From Neoaquamicrobium microcysteis (GTDB lineage: Bacteria > Pseudomonadota > Alphaproteobacteria > Rhizobiales > Rhizobiaceae), in contig NZ_VSZS01000058.1 in NCBI RefSeq assembly GCF_008180155.1, forward strand, positions 115,131-179,130: a stretch of 64,000 nucleotides of DNA, read 5' to 3'. Shown piece after piece: positions 48,505-61,688 of the stretch (its first letter is position 1; every line of letters starts with the position of its first letter). A program made the position numbers and the translations under genes. Below the pieces are notes generated by a model. The model did not search any database, had not been told where the DNA came from, and saw nothing but the letters and a program-made list of their open reading frames with translations.

Positions 48505-48510
48505 GACGCG

Positions 48511-49332
48511 TCAGCCCGCAGCCGCGCGTCGCGGCGCATCGAGACCGAGCATCGCACGGGTAGCCGAAGTCACATCATCCTGGCGCATTAGGCTTTCGCC
48601 GATGAGAAATGTCGAGATGTTCGCCTTCGACAAGCGCACGCAGTCTTCATGCGTAAAGATGCCGCTCTCGCCGACGATGATGCGATCAGCCGGGATCATC
48701 TTCGCCAGCCGCTCCGAGGTTTCAAGGCTCACCTCGAACGTGCGCAGGTTGCGGTTGTTGATGCCGATCAGAGGCGAAGACAGCTGCGCAAGCGCGCGCT
48801 CCAGCTCCCGCTCGTCGTGAACCTCCACCAGCACGTCCATGCCGATGGCGTGCGCTTCGTCTTCCAGCGAGCGCGCTTCGTCATCGGAAAGGCTCGCCAT
48901 GATGATGAGGATTGCATCCGCGCCCCAGCTACGTGCCTCATGGACCTGATAGGTCTCGAACATGAAATCCTTGCGGAGCGCAGGGAGGCTGGTGGCAGCG
49001 CGGGCGGCCGTGAGGAACTCCGGCGCGCCCTGAAAGGAAGGCATGTCTGTCAGCACCGAGAGGCACGCAGCGCCGCCAGCCTCGTAGGCGCGTGCAAGTG
49101 CGGGCGGATCGAAATCGGCACGGATCAGGCCTTTGGAAGGGCTGGCCTTTTTGATCTCCGCAATGAGCGCGAACTGGCCTGCCGCCTGTCTGGCCTGCAG
49201 CGCCGCCCGGAAACCTCGTGGCGGGTCCATCTCGGCGGCGCGCGCCTTTACTTCGCCAAGCGGCAGCGCGGCCTTTGCAGCAGCGATCTCCTCGCGCTTG
49301 TAGGTTTCGATCTTGCGCAGGATATCCGTCAT
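48511..49332 (-). CDS. trpC: Indole-3-glycerol phosphate synthase
   Basis: A 273-residue TIM barrel enzyme of tryptophan synthesis. Recognised by [68 protein letters not shown] and the [20 protein letters not shown] segment. It overlaps trpD by four bases (ATGA). It is not fused to trpF. Confidence 0.98.
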   Translation of the reverse strand: MTDILRKIETYKREEIAAAKAALPLGEVKARAAEMDPPRGFRAALQARQAAGQFALIAEIKKASPSKGLIRADFDPPALARAYEAGGAACLSVLTDMPSFQGAPEFLTAARAATSLPALRKDFMFETYQVHEARSWGADAILIIMASLSDDEARSLEDEAHAIGMDVLVEVHDERELERALAQLSSPLIGINNRNLRTFEVSLETSERLAKMIPADRIIVGESGIFTHEDCVRLSKANISTFLIGESLMRQDDVTSATRAMLGLDAPRRAAAG

Positions 49333-50351
49333 GCGTGCTTTTCCCGACTGGAGACATGCACGAGCAGTTCGAGAGCCGATGCGGCGGAACCGTTGTCGAT
49401 CGAACGAGCCGCCATGTCCACCGCATCCTTCAGCGACTTCGCTTTGCCTGCGACGACCAGTGCTCCGGCCGCATTGAGGACGGCGATGTCACGATAGGGG
49501 CCCTTTTCGCCCGACAGCACGGCACGCAGGGCTTTCGCATTGTGTTGCGCGTCCGCGCCCTTCAAATCTTCCGGGCGCGCAGGGTCCAGCCCGACATCCT
49601 CGGGTTTCATCTCGAACGTGCGTATCTTGCCGTTTTCAAGCGCGGCGACCTTAGTCGTGCCGGCGGTCGTCATTTCATCGAGCCCGTCACCGTGGACCAC
49701 CCAAACGGATTCGGCTCCCAGCCCTTTCAGGACCTGCGCGATGGGCTCGACCCATTGCGGCGAGAAGACCCCGACGAGCTGGCGCTTCACGCCTGCCGGA
49801 TTGGAAAGTGGACCCAGCAGATTGAAGATCGTCCGCGTGCCCAGCTCGACACGGGATGCGCCCACATGGCGCATCGCGGAATGGTGGGCGGGCGCGAACA
49901 TGAAGCCGACGCCGGCTTCCTCGATGCAGGCCGCTATGGTGTCCGGTCCGATCTCGATGTTCACCCCAAGCGCCGCCAGCGCGTCGGCCGCGCCAGACTT
50001 GGAGGAAAGCGCACGGTTGCCGTGCTTGGCAACGGGCACGCCGGCGCCAGCAACTATGAAGGCGGCACAGGTGGAGACGTTGTAGGTCCCGGATGCGTCC
50101 CCTCCGGTGCCGACGATATCAATGGCATTGGCCGGCGCACGCACCGGCAGCATCTTGGCGCGCATGGTCGCCACCGCGCCGGATATCTCGTCGACGGTTT
50201 CGCCGCGTGTCCGAAGCGCCATGAGGAAGCCGCCGATCTGGCTCGGCGTTGCCTGGCCCGACATCATGATGTCGAACGCGTCACGCGCTTCCTCGAAGGA
50301 GAGGGGCTTTCCCTCGGCGACCTTCGCGATATGCGCCTTGAAATCGCTCAT
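49329..50351 (-). CDS. trpD: Anthranilate phosphoribosyltransferase
   Basis: A 340-residue enzyme transferring phosphoribose to anthranilate. Motifs: [27 protein letters not shown] for PRPP binding, [22 protein letters not shown] and [31 protein letters not shown]. It starts seven bases after the ppiD stop and overlaps trpC by four bases. trpE/G are not nearby, as is common in Rhizobiales where trp genes are split. Confidence 0.98.
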   Translation of the reverse strand: MSDFKAHIAKVAEGKPLSFEEARDAFDIMMSGQATPSQIGGFLMALRTRGETVDEISGAVATMRAKMLPVRAPANAIDIVGTGGDASGTYNVSTCAAFIVAGAGVPVAKHGNRALSSKSGAADALAALGVNIEIGPDTIAACIEEAGVGFMFAPAHHSAMRHVGASRVELGTRTIFNLLGPLSNPAGVKRQLVGVFSPQWVEPIAQVLKGLGAESVWVVHGDGLDEMTTAGTTKVAALENGKIRTFEMKPEDVGLDPARPEDLKGADAQHNAKALRAVLSGEKGPYRDIAVLNAAGALVVAGKAKSLKDAVDMAARSIDNGSAASALELLVHVSSREKHA

Positions 50352-50358
50352 CGCCGGC

Positions 50359-52245
50359 TCAGAAGCTCAGTGCCTGCTGTATGGCGCCGCGGTCCACCGT
50401 CACCGGGTAGACGGTCTGGAGGCGAGCGACGAGCTGGTCGAGCAGGTCATCCGCGAAGGCCGAAGCGAGGCTATCGCGCGTCGATTCCGGGATGGCCTCT
50501 GGGCCGGCATCGACGGGCACGACCACATCGGTCACACGAAACACGACCTGGCCGTCGCCGGCGTCGTTGGTAAAGGCACCTGTCTCGCCACGCGCCACGG
50601 AAAAGATCGCATCGACACCTGCCTGGCCCATCTCGGCGTCGTCGGAGTCGCGTTTCAGCCCGCGCCGGGTCTGCACCTCCAACTCGAGTTCACCGGCTAT
50701 CTCGGCGAGGTTCTTACCGCCTTCCAGCTCCTGCTGAATTTCGGATGAGCGCGCCGCCAGAAGCCGGGCTGCCTCCTGTTCGGTCCAGTCTGCAACGACC
50801 TCGTCGCGAACTTCATCAAGCGTGCGTTCCCGCGCCGGCACGATCTCCTCGACCTCGTAGAAAAGATAGCCGGCCGATCCGATGTTCAGCGGCGGATTTT
50901 CGACACCCACCTCCGTGTCGAAGGCGTCTTCGAGAAGTTCTCTCATCAGAGGCACGCCCGTCATGGTCTGGCCGTCTGGTGTCAGGCCGTTGCGATCGAC
51001 TGGTTCGATGTCGACGACCCGGAGCCTGTTGCGCGCGGCGGCCTCCGTCATGGATTCGCCGGCGGCGCGGGCATCTTCGTAGCCGTCGTAGACCTCCTGC
51101 AGAATGCGGTGCGCCTCGTCGAGCGCGACATCCTGTCGGATTTCCTGTGCCACTTCCTCAAATGGCCGGGCGACCTCTGGTGTCACCTCGGTCACGCGAA
51201 GCAGGATCGGGCCGAAGGCGCCCGCCACGACATCGCTGACCTCCCCCTCGGGAAGGCCAAACGCGGCCTCGGCGATTGCTGCGTCGGCGACACGCTCCTT
51301 CTCGAAGGTGCCGAGTTCAACGTCGCCCATCGACTTGCCTTGCTCGGCTACGATCTCCTCGAACGACGCTCCGCCGCGCACCTTTTCCAGCGCCGCGTTC
51401 GCCTCGTCTTCGTTGGCGAAAACGAGCTGCTCGATACGGCGCTGCTCGGCATTCGTGAACCGGTCGCGGTTGCCTTCGTAATATTCGCGTGCCTGTGCAT
51501 CATCGACGGCCGAAGGGTCCGCGATATCCGAGGGTTCGAGCTTGACGTAGGATATCCGACGGTATTCGGGGGCGGCGTAGTCGGCCTTGTTCTCGTCAAA
51601 GAAGGCAGTAACGGCCTCTTCGGAGGGAGCGTCAACGGGTTCGACCACGGAACGCGGCAGGACAAGATATTCGACGGTGCGATCCTCGCCCTGATAAAGC
51701 GAGACGGCGCGCAGGAACGTGTCGGGCGCAACAAGACCATCCGAGACCGCCTCGATGATCTGCTGGCGCACAGCGGCCTGTTCGCGATTCTTCAGATAGT
51801 CCTCCGGGCGCATACCAATCTGGCGCAGTGTCCAGTCGAACTGGTTGCGGTCAAAACGACCGTCGGGGCCCTGAAACGCCGCGTCCTCGGCAGTGAGCTG
51901 CGCCAGACGATCGCGCGAAACACCAAGGCGCATCTCGCGAGCCTGTTCGTCCAGCACCGCGCCGGCCGACAGTTGCGCCAATACGCGGTTGTCCACGCCG
52001 AACATCTGCGCCTGCTCGCGCGTGACGGGCGTGCCGAACTGCTGCGACAGCATGGAAAGCTGGCGATCGTAGGCAAGGCGGTACTCAAGCACCGAAACCC
52101 GCGTGTCGCCGGCCACGAGCACGTTGTTTCCCAGCCCGCCGAAAATCTGCCCGGAAATGCCCCACACCGCAAAGCTGAGTACGAGCAGCATGAGCAGCAG
52201 CTTGGCGACCCACGATCTGGCGGCGTTTCTGAGAGAGTCGAGCAT
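50359..52245 (-). CDS. ppiD: Periplasmic peptidyl-prolyl isomerase PpiD-like
   Basis: A 628-residue membrane-anchored foldase. An N-terminal membrane segment (about residues 12-35, [22 protein letters not shown]) is followed by a SurA_N-like helical region, a parvulin domain with [34 protein letters not shown] and LGTFEKERV, and a C-terminal helical region. The layout and length match E. coli PpiD (623 residues), a chaperone at the Sec translocon exit. It heads the minus-strand series ppiD-trpD-trpC-moaC-moeA and diverges from tpiA. Confidence 0.92.
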   Translation of the reverse strand: MLDSLRNAARSWVAKLLLMLLVLSFAVWGISGQIFGGLGNNVLVAGDTRVSVLEYRLAYDRQLSMLSQQFGTPVTREQAQMFGVDNRVLAQLSAGAVLDEQAREMRLGVSRDRLAQLTAEDAAFQGPDGRFDRNQFDWTLRQIGMRPEDYLKNREQAAVRQQIIEAVSDGLVAPDTFLRAVSLYQGEDRTVEYLVLPRSVVEPVDAPSEEAVTAFFDENKADYAAPEYRRISYVKLEPSDIADPSAVDDAQAREYYEGNRDRFTNAEQRRIEQLVFANEDEANAALEKVRGGASFEEIVAEQGKSMGDVELGTFEKERVADAAIAEAAFGLPEGEVSDVVAGAFGPILLRVTEVTPEVARPFEEVAQEIRQDVALDEAHRILQEVYDGYEDARAAGESMTEAAARNRLRVVDIEPVDRNGLTPDGQTMTGVPLMRELLEDAFDTEVGVENPPLNIGSAGYLFYEVEEIVPARERTLDEVRDEVVADWTEQEAARLLAARSSEIQQELEGGKNLAEIAGELELEVQTRRGLKRDSDDAEMGQAGVDAIFSVARGETGAFTNDAGDGQVVFRVTDVVVPVDAGPEAIPESTRDSLASAFADDLLDQLVARLQTVYPVTVDRGAIQQALSF

Positions 52246-52370
52246 ATCGTCTTCCGGTTACCTGATGTGAAGAACGGCAATACCGTCCTTCCCGGCCGGT
52301 GTCGATTGCTTTGTGCCTCGTTTTTGGTAGGAGAACCCAGCAGCAAGACCAAAGCAAGGGGACGCTCCAG

Positions 52371-53138
52371 ATGACACCCGGTATCCGCCCGCTCGTCGCC
52401 GGCAACTGGAAGATGAACGGCACGAGCGCCTCGCTGAGCGAACTGATCGCCATCGGCAACGGTTTCATGAAGGGGCTGGAAACAGCGACCGACGCGCTGG
52501 TCTGCGTTCCCGCCACGCTGCTTTGGCGCGCATCGGAAATCCTGCACCGCACGCCGGTCAAATCGGGCGGACAGGACTGTCATGCAAAAGAGGCAGGCGC
52601 CCACACCGGCGACATATCGGCTGAGATGCTCAAGGATGCCGGCGCTTCGTTTGCTATCGTCGGGCATTCGGAGCGGCGTACCGATCATGGCGAAACGGAC
52701 GCGATCGTTCATGCAAAGGCACGCGGCGCGTGGCGGGCGGGGCTTATCTCGATAATCTGTATCGGCGAGACGCGTGAGGAGCGGGAAGCGGGCCGCACGC
52801 TCGAAGTGCTTTCCAGGCAGGTTGCAGGATCTGTGCCGTCGAGCGCGACCCACGCGACGACGGTGATTGCATACGAGCCGGTCTGGGCCATAGGGACTGG
52901 CCTCACGCCCTCTGTCGACGACGTTGCGGAGGCGCATGCGCATATTCGCGCCGAACTGGAAAAGGCTATCGGTGCCGAGGCTGCACGCACGCGCATCCTC
53001 TATGGCGGCTCCGTCAAGCCGTCCAACGCGGTGGAGCTTCTGGCTGTGCAGAATGTCGATGGCGCGCTGGTTGGCGGGGCAAGTCTCAAGGCCGCCGATT
53101 TCCTCGGTATCGCCGAAGCCTACCTTTCCATTGGCTGA
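52371..53138 (+). CDS. tpiA: Triosephosphate isomerase
   Basis: A 255-residue TIM barrel isomerase of glycolysis. Catalytic residues are visible: Lys in AGNWKMNG, His in [12 protein letters not shown] and Glu in [11 protein letters not shown], with the phosphate loop [13 protein letters not shown] near the end. ATG 52371 is preferred over an in-frame GTG-type start upstream at 52299. The 125-base divergent region before it should hold promoters for both tpiA and ppiD. Confidence 0.98.
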   Translation: MTPGIRPLVAGNWKMNGTSASLSELIAIGNGFMKGLETATDALVCVPATLLWRASEILHRTPVKSGGQDCHAKEAGAHTGDISAEMLKDAGASFAIVGHSERRTDHGETDAIVHAKARGAWRAGLISIICIGETREEREAGRTLEVLSRQVAGSVPSSATHATTVIAYEPVWAIGTGLTPSVDDVAEAHAHIRAELEKAIGAEAARTRILYGGSVKPSNAVELLAVQNVDGALVGGASLKAADFLGIAEAYLSIG

Positions 53139-53273
53139 GATTTTTCCCGCGTCGGCCTTTTTTGGCGGTGCAAGCCGGCCCATATGGGTTGGAAAGCGTT
53201 GCAAAGGCGTGTAATGAGCCGCGTCCGCTGCAATGCCGGCGCGGCGTTGCGCGTGAAATATCCGGATTGAAAC

Positions 53274-53645
53274 ATGCAAACTGTTCTCATCGTCATTCAC
53301 CTGATGGTCGTCATCGCCCTTGTCGGCGTGGTCCTGCTGCAGCGTTCGGAAGGCGGCGGCCTCGGGATCGGCGGCGGCTCCGGCTTCATGACGGCGCGCG
53401 GGGCGGCCAACACGCTGACGCGGGCGACCGCGATGCTGGCGGTCGCGTTCTTCGCTACGTCGCTGGCCCTGTCGATCCTTGCCCGCTACGGCGACCGGCC
53501 GACCGACATCTTCGACCGCATCCCGGTTGGCGAGCAGGGTGCGCCTTCGGGGCAGGGCGGCGTTCTCGATCAACTCGGCGGCGAGGAGACACCTCCCTCG
53601 GCACCCGCAGAACCGGCGCAGCCGCAGGTTCCTAGCGGTCAGTAA
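53274..53645 (+). CDS. secG: Preprotein translocase subunit SecG
   Basis: A 123-residue protein with two membrane segments (about 4-22 and 50-72) connected by the conserved loop LLQRSEGGGLGIGGGSGFMTARGAANTLTRATAML. The C-terminal tail of about 50 residues is rich in proline, alanine and glycine, longer than in E. coli. It lies 135 bases after tpiA and ends before a terminator, in the common alphaproteobacterial order tpiA-secG-pyrG. Confidence 0.96.
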   Translation: MQTVLIVIHLMVVIALVGVVLLQRSEGGGLGIGGGSGFMTARGAANTLTRATAMLAVAFFATSLALSILARYGDRPTDIFDRIPVGEQGAPSGQGGVLDQLGGEETPPSAPAEPAQPQVPSGQ

Positions 53646-53668
53646 TTCGTCGCCGATGGCGGCAATGA

Positions 53669-53694
53669 AGGGCCGGCGGGTGCCGGCCCTTTTG
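53669..53694 (+). terminator. Intrinsic terminator after secG
   Basis: AAGGGCCGGC (53669-53678) and GCCGGCCCTT (53683-53692) form a ten-pair stem with loop GGGT, followed by TTTTGTTT. Confidence 0.85.
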
Positions 53695-53758
53695 TTTGGC
53701 CGGGGGAAAACCTTGGCCCGGCAAGTTTTCACTGGTGGAATCACTCTTATCGGGGTAA

Positions 53759-55399
<1,641 letters not shown>

Positions 55400-55557
55400 A
55401 ATCTCGCATTCGTGATTGGCCGGCTTGTCCGACAGCGGCACATATTCGCTGAATATTCTGTTCTTGTCGGCGCAAACGATTCGGCAACAAAATCTGCGTC
55501 AGACTGGGGCGATTGGCAGGGCGTCGAAATGGCGCCTCCGGGCGAACGGGGCGTTGC

Positions 55558-56433
55558 GTGACCAGAGTTTTCGGCTTGCTGTCGAGCCACGGGTGGATGT
55601 TGGGTTCGGTCTTCGCGGCGGTAGGTGTGCTGCTGGCCGCGCTGTCTACTGCGCCCGAAGTACTGCTTTTCAAGGAGCGACTGGCGCTCAGCCTTTTCGA
55701 ACTCGACAGCGACGTCGAGTTGCAGCCCATCGATCTGACCACTCATGACGGGCTCGTGCTGCGGTCCTGGTATCATCCGCCGCGTGCCGGTAAGCCGGTG
55801 ATCGTCTATTTTCCCGGACGAGCGGGAGATGTCATCAAGAAGCCGCGCCACCTCTTCAACCTCGCGGAGCAGGGATACGGTCTCATGCTGGCGGGTTATC
55901 GCGGGTATGGCGGCAACCCCGGGCGCCCTAGCGAGGACCGACTGTACCGGGATGCCACGAGGCTCCTTGAAAAGGTGGCCGAAAACCGGCTCGCGCCTAA
56001 CGGCATCGTCCTCTACGGCTATTCGATGGGCACGGGCATCGCCAGCTACATTGCTGCGCATTCGAAGCCTGTGGGCGTGGTGCTGGAGGCACCGTTCACG
56101 TCCTTTCGCGACATCGTCGGACATAACGCACGCCAGATGCCGTTGTTTCTGGTCAGGTCGCGCTTCGATACCCGGTCGCGCTACGCTGCGATCGACGCGC
56201 CGGTTCTGCTTCTGGCGGGCGAGCGCGATACGGTCACGCCGGCATCGTTCGCGACGCTTCTTGCTTCAATCAACGAAACATTGTCGCAACTCCACGTCTT
56301 CCCGGAAGCCTCGCACGACGACATGTTCGAGCATGGAGCATGGGAGGTCGTATCCGCCTTTCTCGGCGGCCTTCAGGAGCTCGCAATCGCACCGGCCGCG
56401 GCGATGGACGGTGTCGGGCCTATCCTCGAATAG
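55558..56433 (+). CDS. Alpha/beta hydrolase with N-terminal membrane anchor
   Basis: A 291-residue protein starting at GTG 55558 (GGGG ribosome site). A hydrophobic segment (about 13-33) precedes a serine hydrolase domain with YFPGRAGD (oxyanion region), AGYRGYGGNPGRPSE and the nucleophile elbow GYSMG at Ser156; LLLAGERDTVTP supplies the likely Asp and FPEASHDDMF the His. It resembles ABHD13/BEM46-like hydrolases of the membrane; substrate unknown. A TTG at 55513 is a weaker start. Confidence 0.86.
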   Translation: MTRVFGLLSSHGWMLGSVFAAVGVLLAALSTAPEVLLFKERLALSLFELDSDVELQPIDLTTHDGLVLRSWYHPPRAGKPVIVYFPGRAGDVIKKPRHLFNLAEQGYGLMLAGYRGYGGNPGRPSEDRLYRDATRLLEKVAENRLAPNGIVLYGYSMGTGIASYIAAHSKPVGVVLEAPFTSFRDIVGHNARQMPLFLVRSRFDTRSRYAAIDAPVLLLAGERDTVTPASFATLLASINETLSQLHVFPEASHDDMFEHGAWEVVSAFLGGLQELAIAPAAAMDGVGPILE

Positions 56434-56481
56434 AACTCGCTCGGGCTTGCACGCGGTGGCCGATTGGGGCAAACCGCAGCC

Positions 56482-57333
56482 ATGCCTGAAACAGCAGTCG
56501 CACCACGTGCACTCGACCACCTCGTCATGCCGACGGCCGACCTCGGCGTGGCGCAGATGCGGCTGGCGGCTCTGGGTTTCACCGTCGCGCCTCAAGGCGT
56601 CCACCCGTTCGGCACGGTCAATGCTTGCGTCTATTTCGCCGACGGCACCTTCATCGAGCCACTGGCGGTCGGTGACGCGGCGGCGGTCGAGAAAGCCGTG
56701 TCAGACGGCAACAGTTTCGTTGCACGCGACCGCATGTTCCGTGCAGCTCAAGGCGAGGAAGGCCTATCTGCGATCGTGTTATCCACGAAGGATGCGACCG
56801 ACGATCACGACGCATTCCTGAGGCTGGGAATATCTGGCGGCGACATGGTCGAGTTTTCCCGCCCCTCCGTGGGTGCGGACGGAAAAGCGGACACCGCTTC
56901 CTTCCGGCTCGCCTTTGCCACGGACGGGTCGCCGGGGGCATTCTTATTCACCTGCGAACGCAGGAGGGTACCGGCCATCGACCGATCTGCGCTGGAACGT
57001 CACCCGAACACTGCGGTGCGCCTAGCCGGGATTCATGCTGTATCGGACGATACGGATGCATTCGCCCGTCTTGTCGCCCTTGCGTCGGACAGTGTGGCGC
57101 GGCCTGCCGGTCCTTCCGGCTTCGTCATAGATCTTGCCAACGGGGTAATCGACATTGCCGCTCATACCGGCAGCACGCGGCTCGTCTGGGTAACGTTCGG
57201 CGTGGGCGATCTCGACGCCGCGGTAGCGCTGTTCAGCGCCAAAGGCATCGGATACGAGATGCGCGACAACCGAATCCTTGTCCCCGCTACAGCGGGGCAG
57301 GGGGCTGATTTCCTTTTCGAGGAGACGAAATGA
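56482..57333 (+). CDS. VOC family (glyoxalase-like) protein coupled to kdsA
   Basis: A 283-residue protein with the glyoxalase-like fold: [56 protein letters not shown] is the typical first module, and [32 protein letters not shown] a second. The metal ligands His (DHLVMP), His (GVHPFG) and Glu (FIEPLA) are present. The substrate is unknown. Its stop overlaps the kdsA start by four bases, so expression is tied to Kdo synthesis. Confidence 0.85.
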   Translation: MPETAVAPRALDHLVMPTADLGVAQMRLAALGFTVAPQGVHPFGTVNACVYFADGTFIEPLAVGDAAAVEKAVSDGNSFVARDRMFRAAQGEEGLSAIVLSTKDATDDHDAFLRLGISGGDMVEFSRPSVGADGKADTASFRLAFATDGSPGAFLFTCERRRVPAIDRSALERHPNTAVRLAGIHAVSDDTDAFARLVALASDSVARPAGPSGFVIDLANGVIDIAAHTGSTRLVWVTFGVGDLDAAVALFSAKGIGYEMRDNRILVPATAGQGADFLFEETK

Positions 57334-58163
57334 ACGCTGCCAACTCTGTGGTGAGCGCGGGCGATGTCCGCTTTTCCAACACCGGCCCGCTCTCGCTGAT
57401 CGCCGGACCGTGCCAGCTCGAATCCCGGCAGCATGCATTCGACATGGCCGGCGCGCTCAAGGAGATGTGCGCGAGCCTGGGCATCGGCCTCGTCTACAAG
57501 TCCTCTTTCGACAAGGCCAACCGCACTTCGCTGTCGGGCAGGCGCGGGGCCGGCCTCGACGCCGCGTTGCCGATCTTCGCCGATATCCGCAGCAATCTTC
57601 ATCTGCCAGTGCTCACGGATGTCCACACCGAAGAACAGTGCGCGGCGGTGGCCGAAGCTGTGGACATCCTGCAGATACCCGCCTTCCTGTCGCGCCAGAC
57701 CGACCTTCTGATCGCCGCCGCCGCAACCGGCAAGGTCGTTAACGTCAAGAAGGGTCAATTCCTCGCGCCATGGGACATGAAGAACGTCGTTGCCAAGGTA
57801 ACAGGCTCCGGAAACGCAAATGTGCTGGTGACCGAACGCGGAGCCTCGTTCGGCTACAACACGCTCGTATCCGACATGCGCGCGCTGCCGATCATGGCCG
57901 AGACGGGCGCGCCGGTCATTTTCGACGCCACCCATTCCGTCCAGCAGCCCGGCGGGCAGGGCGGCTCCAGCGGGGGAGAGCGCCGTTTCGTCGAGACGCT
58001 GGCGCGCGCGGCTGTCGCGGTCGGTGTCGCCGGCGTGTTCATCGAGACGCACCAGGACCCCGACAATGCGCCCTCGGACGGCCCCAACATGGTGCCGCTT
58101 AGGGACATGCCGCGCCTGATAGAAACGCTCATGGAGTTCGACCGCATCGCCAAATCACGATAG
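57330..58163 (+). CDS. kdsA: 3-deoxy-8-phosphooctulonate (Kdo-8-phosphate) synthase
   Basis: A 277-residue TIM barrel enzyme condensing arabinose-5-phosphate and phosphoenolpyruvate to Kdo-8-phosphate for the LPS core. It shows [51 protein letters not shown] and [15 protein letters not shown]. Cys28 in AGPC stands where E. coli has Asn, which places it in the metal-dependent class of KdsA. It is followed by a PRC-barrel gene and eno. Confidence 0.97.
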   Translation: MNAANSVVSAGDVRFSNTGPLSLIAGPCQLESRQHAFDMAGALKEMCASLGIGLVYKSSFDKANRTSLSGRRGAGLDAALPIFADIRSNLHLPVLTDVHTEEQCAAVAEAVDILQIPAFLSRQTDLLIAAAATGKVVNVKKGQFLAPWDMKNVVAKVTGSGNANVLVTERGASFGYNTLVSDMRALPIMAETGAPVIFDATHSVQQPGGQGGSSGGERRFVETLARAAVAVGVAGVFIETHQDPDNAPSDGPNMVPLRDMPRLIETLMEFDRIAKSR

Positions 58164-58248
58164 CGGCCCCTGTCGTCCGCTCCCGGAACTTCGCGCCTTG
58201 TCCAACATTGAAGACTGACAGGGCGGCGAACAGACAAGGAGCAAACAA

Positions 58249-58614
58249 ATGGCCACTGCAACTGGACACACCGAAGCAATTCAGGCTTCGCGCGTCATTG
58301 GCACCGACGTCTACAACACCGAAGGCAAGCACATCGGGACGATCGAGGATGTCATGCTCGACAAGACCTCGAACAGCATCATGTTCGCGGTGATCGGCTT
58401 TGGCGGCTTCCTCGGCATCGGTGAAAAATACCACGCGATTCCGTGGTCGACGCTGGACTACGAGCCCTCTCGCGGCGGCTATGTCGTGCCGTTCAGCAAA
58501 GAGCAGCTTCAGGCTGCACCCGTGCACGACATCAACGAGCTGACGGGCGGCGACGGGCACAAGGTGCGCGATGCCTCCTACAGCTACTACAAGGTTCCGC
58601 CTTACTGGGTCTAA
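58249..58614 (+). CDS. PRC-barrel domain protein
   Basis: A 121-residue soluble protein with a single PRC barrel: ASRVIGTDVYNTEGKHIGTIEDVMLDKTSNSIMFAVIGFGGFLGIGEKYHAIPWSTLDYE, then a C-terminal part ending YYKVPPYWV. Such proteins are common and abundant in Rhizobiales, with unknown function, possibly stress related. An AAGGAG ribosome site precedes it, and a strong terminator follows, so it can be expressed alone. Confidence 0.9.
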   Translation: MATATGHTEAIQASRVIGTDVYNTEGKHIGTIEDVMLDKTSNSIMFAVIGFGGFLGIGEKYHAIPWSTLDYEPSRGGYVVPFSKEQLQAAPVHDINELTGGDGHKVRDASYSYYKVPPYWV

Positions 58615-58636
58615 AGATCAGGCCATCGGCAACCAC

Positions 58637-58665
58637 AAGCCCCGCAGCCGCGCTGCGGGGCTTTT
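58637..58665 (+). terminator. Intrinsic terminator after the PRC-barrel gene
   Basis: AGCCCCGCAGC (58638-58648) and GCTGCGGGGCT (58652-58662) form an 11-pair stem with a three-base loop followed by TTTT. Confidence 0.9.
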
Positions 58666-58729
58666 CGTTTGCGGATGGTCGCGTATCGGCCTCGGTCATC
58701 CGATTGCCTCTTGCATGCCCTTTCGTTAA

Positions 58730-60046
<1,317 letters not shown>

Positions 60047-60053
60047 AAATTCG

Positions 60054-60085
60054 AAGGGGCGGTTGCGATGGTAACCGCCCCTTAA
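60054..60085 (+). terminator. Stem-loop between eno and ftsB
   Basis: AAGGGGCGGTT (60054-60064) pairs with AACCGCCCCTT (60073-60083), 11 perfect pairs with an eight-base loop. The T-tract is short, so termination is probably partial. Confidence 0.7.
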
Positions 60086-60135
60086 GCATGATGGTGTCCA
60101 ATGCAGCGATTGTATCCGAGTATCGCTTCATCTCC

Positions 60136-60459
60136 ATGTGGACACGCCAGCATAAAAAGAGAAACACCGGCGCACTGATCGTTCCTGCGGTTGCCGCTGT
60201 GTTCCTTTCCTATTTTGGATTTCACGCCTTTCAGGGCGAGTATGGCATCTATGCCAAGTATCGCCTCGAAGAGCGGGTCGCCATGCTGGAAGGCAACCTG
60301 GCCCGGGTGAGCGCCGAGCGTACGCACCTGGAGCGAAGGGTCCAGCTCCTGCATGACGGAACGCTGGAAAAGGATATGCTCGATGAGCATGCGCGACGCG
60401 CACTCAATCTGGCTCTTCCCGACGAAATCGTCATCATGCGGCCTGTCTCTGGAAATTAA
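60136..60459 (+). CDS. ftsB: Septum formation initiator FtsB/DivIC family protein
   Basis: A 107-residue bitopic membrane protein of the divisome. A basic N-terminus (MWTRQHKKRNTG) precedes one membrane segment (about 13-31), then a coiled coil (YRLEERVAMLEGNLARVSAERTHLERRV) and the conserved GTLEKDMLDEHARRALNLALPDEIVI. ATG 60136 fits related Rhizobiales proteins; ATG 60088 or 60091 would add 15-16 residues overlapping the eno terminator. The place between eno and pdhA is common to many alphaproteobacteria. Confidence 0.92.
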   Translation: MWTRQHKKRNTGALIVPAVAAVFLSYFGFHAFQGEYGIYAKYRLEERVAMLEGNLARVSAERTHLERRVQLLHDGTLEKDMLDEHARRALNLALPDEIVIMRPVSGN

Positions 60460-60517
60460 TCTAAATCCGGTTAATCGCCCGAATCCCGTGCAATTAGAGT
60501 TGCTTATGTGCATGTGA

Positions 60518-60539
60518 GCCATGCGTTTTTCCGCATGGC
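60518..60539. repeat. Inverted repeat between ftsB and pdhA
   Basis: GCCATGCG (60518-60525) and CGCATGGC (60532-60539) are perfect complements around TTTTTC, about 90 bases before pdhA. It could be an operator or a weak ftsB terminator. Confidence 0.45.
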
Positions 60540-60630
60540 AGAACGCAGGTGCGCATGATAGCCTTTGCTTAAATTCGGGAGGGCTATGCGCCGGCCCGGT
60601 CCGCAAAGAGACGAATACAGGGAGCGAGCC

Positions 60631-61674
60631 ATGGCGACAGCCGCCAGGAAGACGTCTGCCAAATCCAAGGCAGACGGCAAAGCCCAGCCGACACTCAAGA
60701 CACCGCCTCCGGCGAAGTTCTCCAAGGAGGAGGAACTCAAGGCCTATCGCGACATGCTGCTCATACGGCGTTTCGAGGAGAAGGCCGGTCAGCTCTACGG
60801 CATGGGCTTCATTGGCGGGTTCTGCCACCTCTACATCGGCCAGGAAGCGGTCGTTACCGGGATGCAGATGGCGCTCATCGAAGGCGACCAGATGATTACC
60901 GCCTATCGCGACCACGGCCACATGCTTGCCATGGATATGAGCCCACGCGGCGTGATGGCCGAACTGACCGGACGCCGGGGAGGCTACTCCAAGGGCAAGG
61001 GCGGCTCCATGCACATGTTCTCCAAGGAGAAGAACTTCTATGGGGGACACGGCATTGTCGGCGCTCAGGTCTCACTGGGCACGGGACTGGCCTTCGCCAA
61101 CAGGTATCGCGGCAACGACAATGTCTCGCTGACCTATTTCGGGGACGGCGCGGCCAACCAGGGCCAGGTCTATGAGAGCTTCAACATGGCATCGCTATGG
61201 AAGCTTCCGGTCATCTACATCATCGAGAACAACCGCTACGCGATGGGCACCTCGGTGTCGCGCTCGTCGGCCGAGACCGACTTCTCCCAGCGCGGCCTGT
61301 CTTTCCGCATTCCGGGCATCCAGGTGGACGGCATGGACGTGCGCGCGGTGAAGGCGGCCGGCGACATGGCGGTGGCGCATTGCCGTGCCGGCAACGGCCC
61401 GATCATTCTGGAAATGCAGACCTACCGCTATCGCGGCCATTCGATGTCGGACCCGGCGAAATACCGGTCGAAGGATGAAGTGCAGAAGATGCGGTCCGAG
61501 CATGACCCCATCGAGCAGGTGAAGGCGCGGCTGCTGGAAGCCAAGTGGGCCACCGAGGATGAGTTGAAAGCGCTCGACAAGGAGGTGCGCGACATCGTCG
61601 CCGACGCCGCCGACTTCGCCCAGACCGACCCGGAGCCGGATCCGTCCGAGCTCTATACCGACATTCTGCTCTAA
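60631..61674 (+). CDS. pdhA: Pyruvate dehydrogenase E1 component, alpha subunit
   Basis: A 347-residue thiamine diphosphate-dependent subunit. After a basic, alanine-rich N-terminus the enzyme core has [33 protein letters not shown], the loop [23 protein letters not shown] and the ThDP motif [33 protein letters not shown]. The phosphorylation-loop-like [16 protein letters not shown] is also present. It forms the alpha2beta2 E1 with PdhB. ATG 60631 with GGGAGCGAG upstream is preferred to an in-frame start at 60565. Confidence 0.98.
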   Translation: MATAARKTSAKSKADGKAQPTLKTPPPAKFSKEEELKAYRDMLLIRRFEEKAGQLYGMGFIGGFCHLYIGQEAVVTGMQMALIEGDQMITAYRDHGHMLAMDMSPRGVMAELTGRRGGYSKGKGGSMHMFSKEKNFYGGHGIVGAQVSLGTGLAFANRYRGNDNVSLTYFGDGAANQGQVYESFNMASLWKLPVIYIIENNRYAMGTSVSRSSAETDFSQRGLSFRIPGIQVDGMDVRAVKAAGDMAVAHCRAGNGPIILEMQTYRYRGHSMSDPAKYRSKDEVQKMRSEHDPIEQVKARLLEAKWATEDELKALDKEVRDIVADAADFAQTDPEPDPSELYTDILL

Positions 61675-61688
61675 GGGGGAGGCGGACA

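Noticed and set aside
51792..53744. Minus-strand open frame of 650 codons across ppiD, tpiA and secG
   Set aside because: It crosses three real genes and intergenic control regions and has no recognisable domain.
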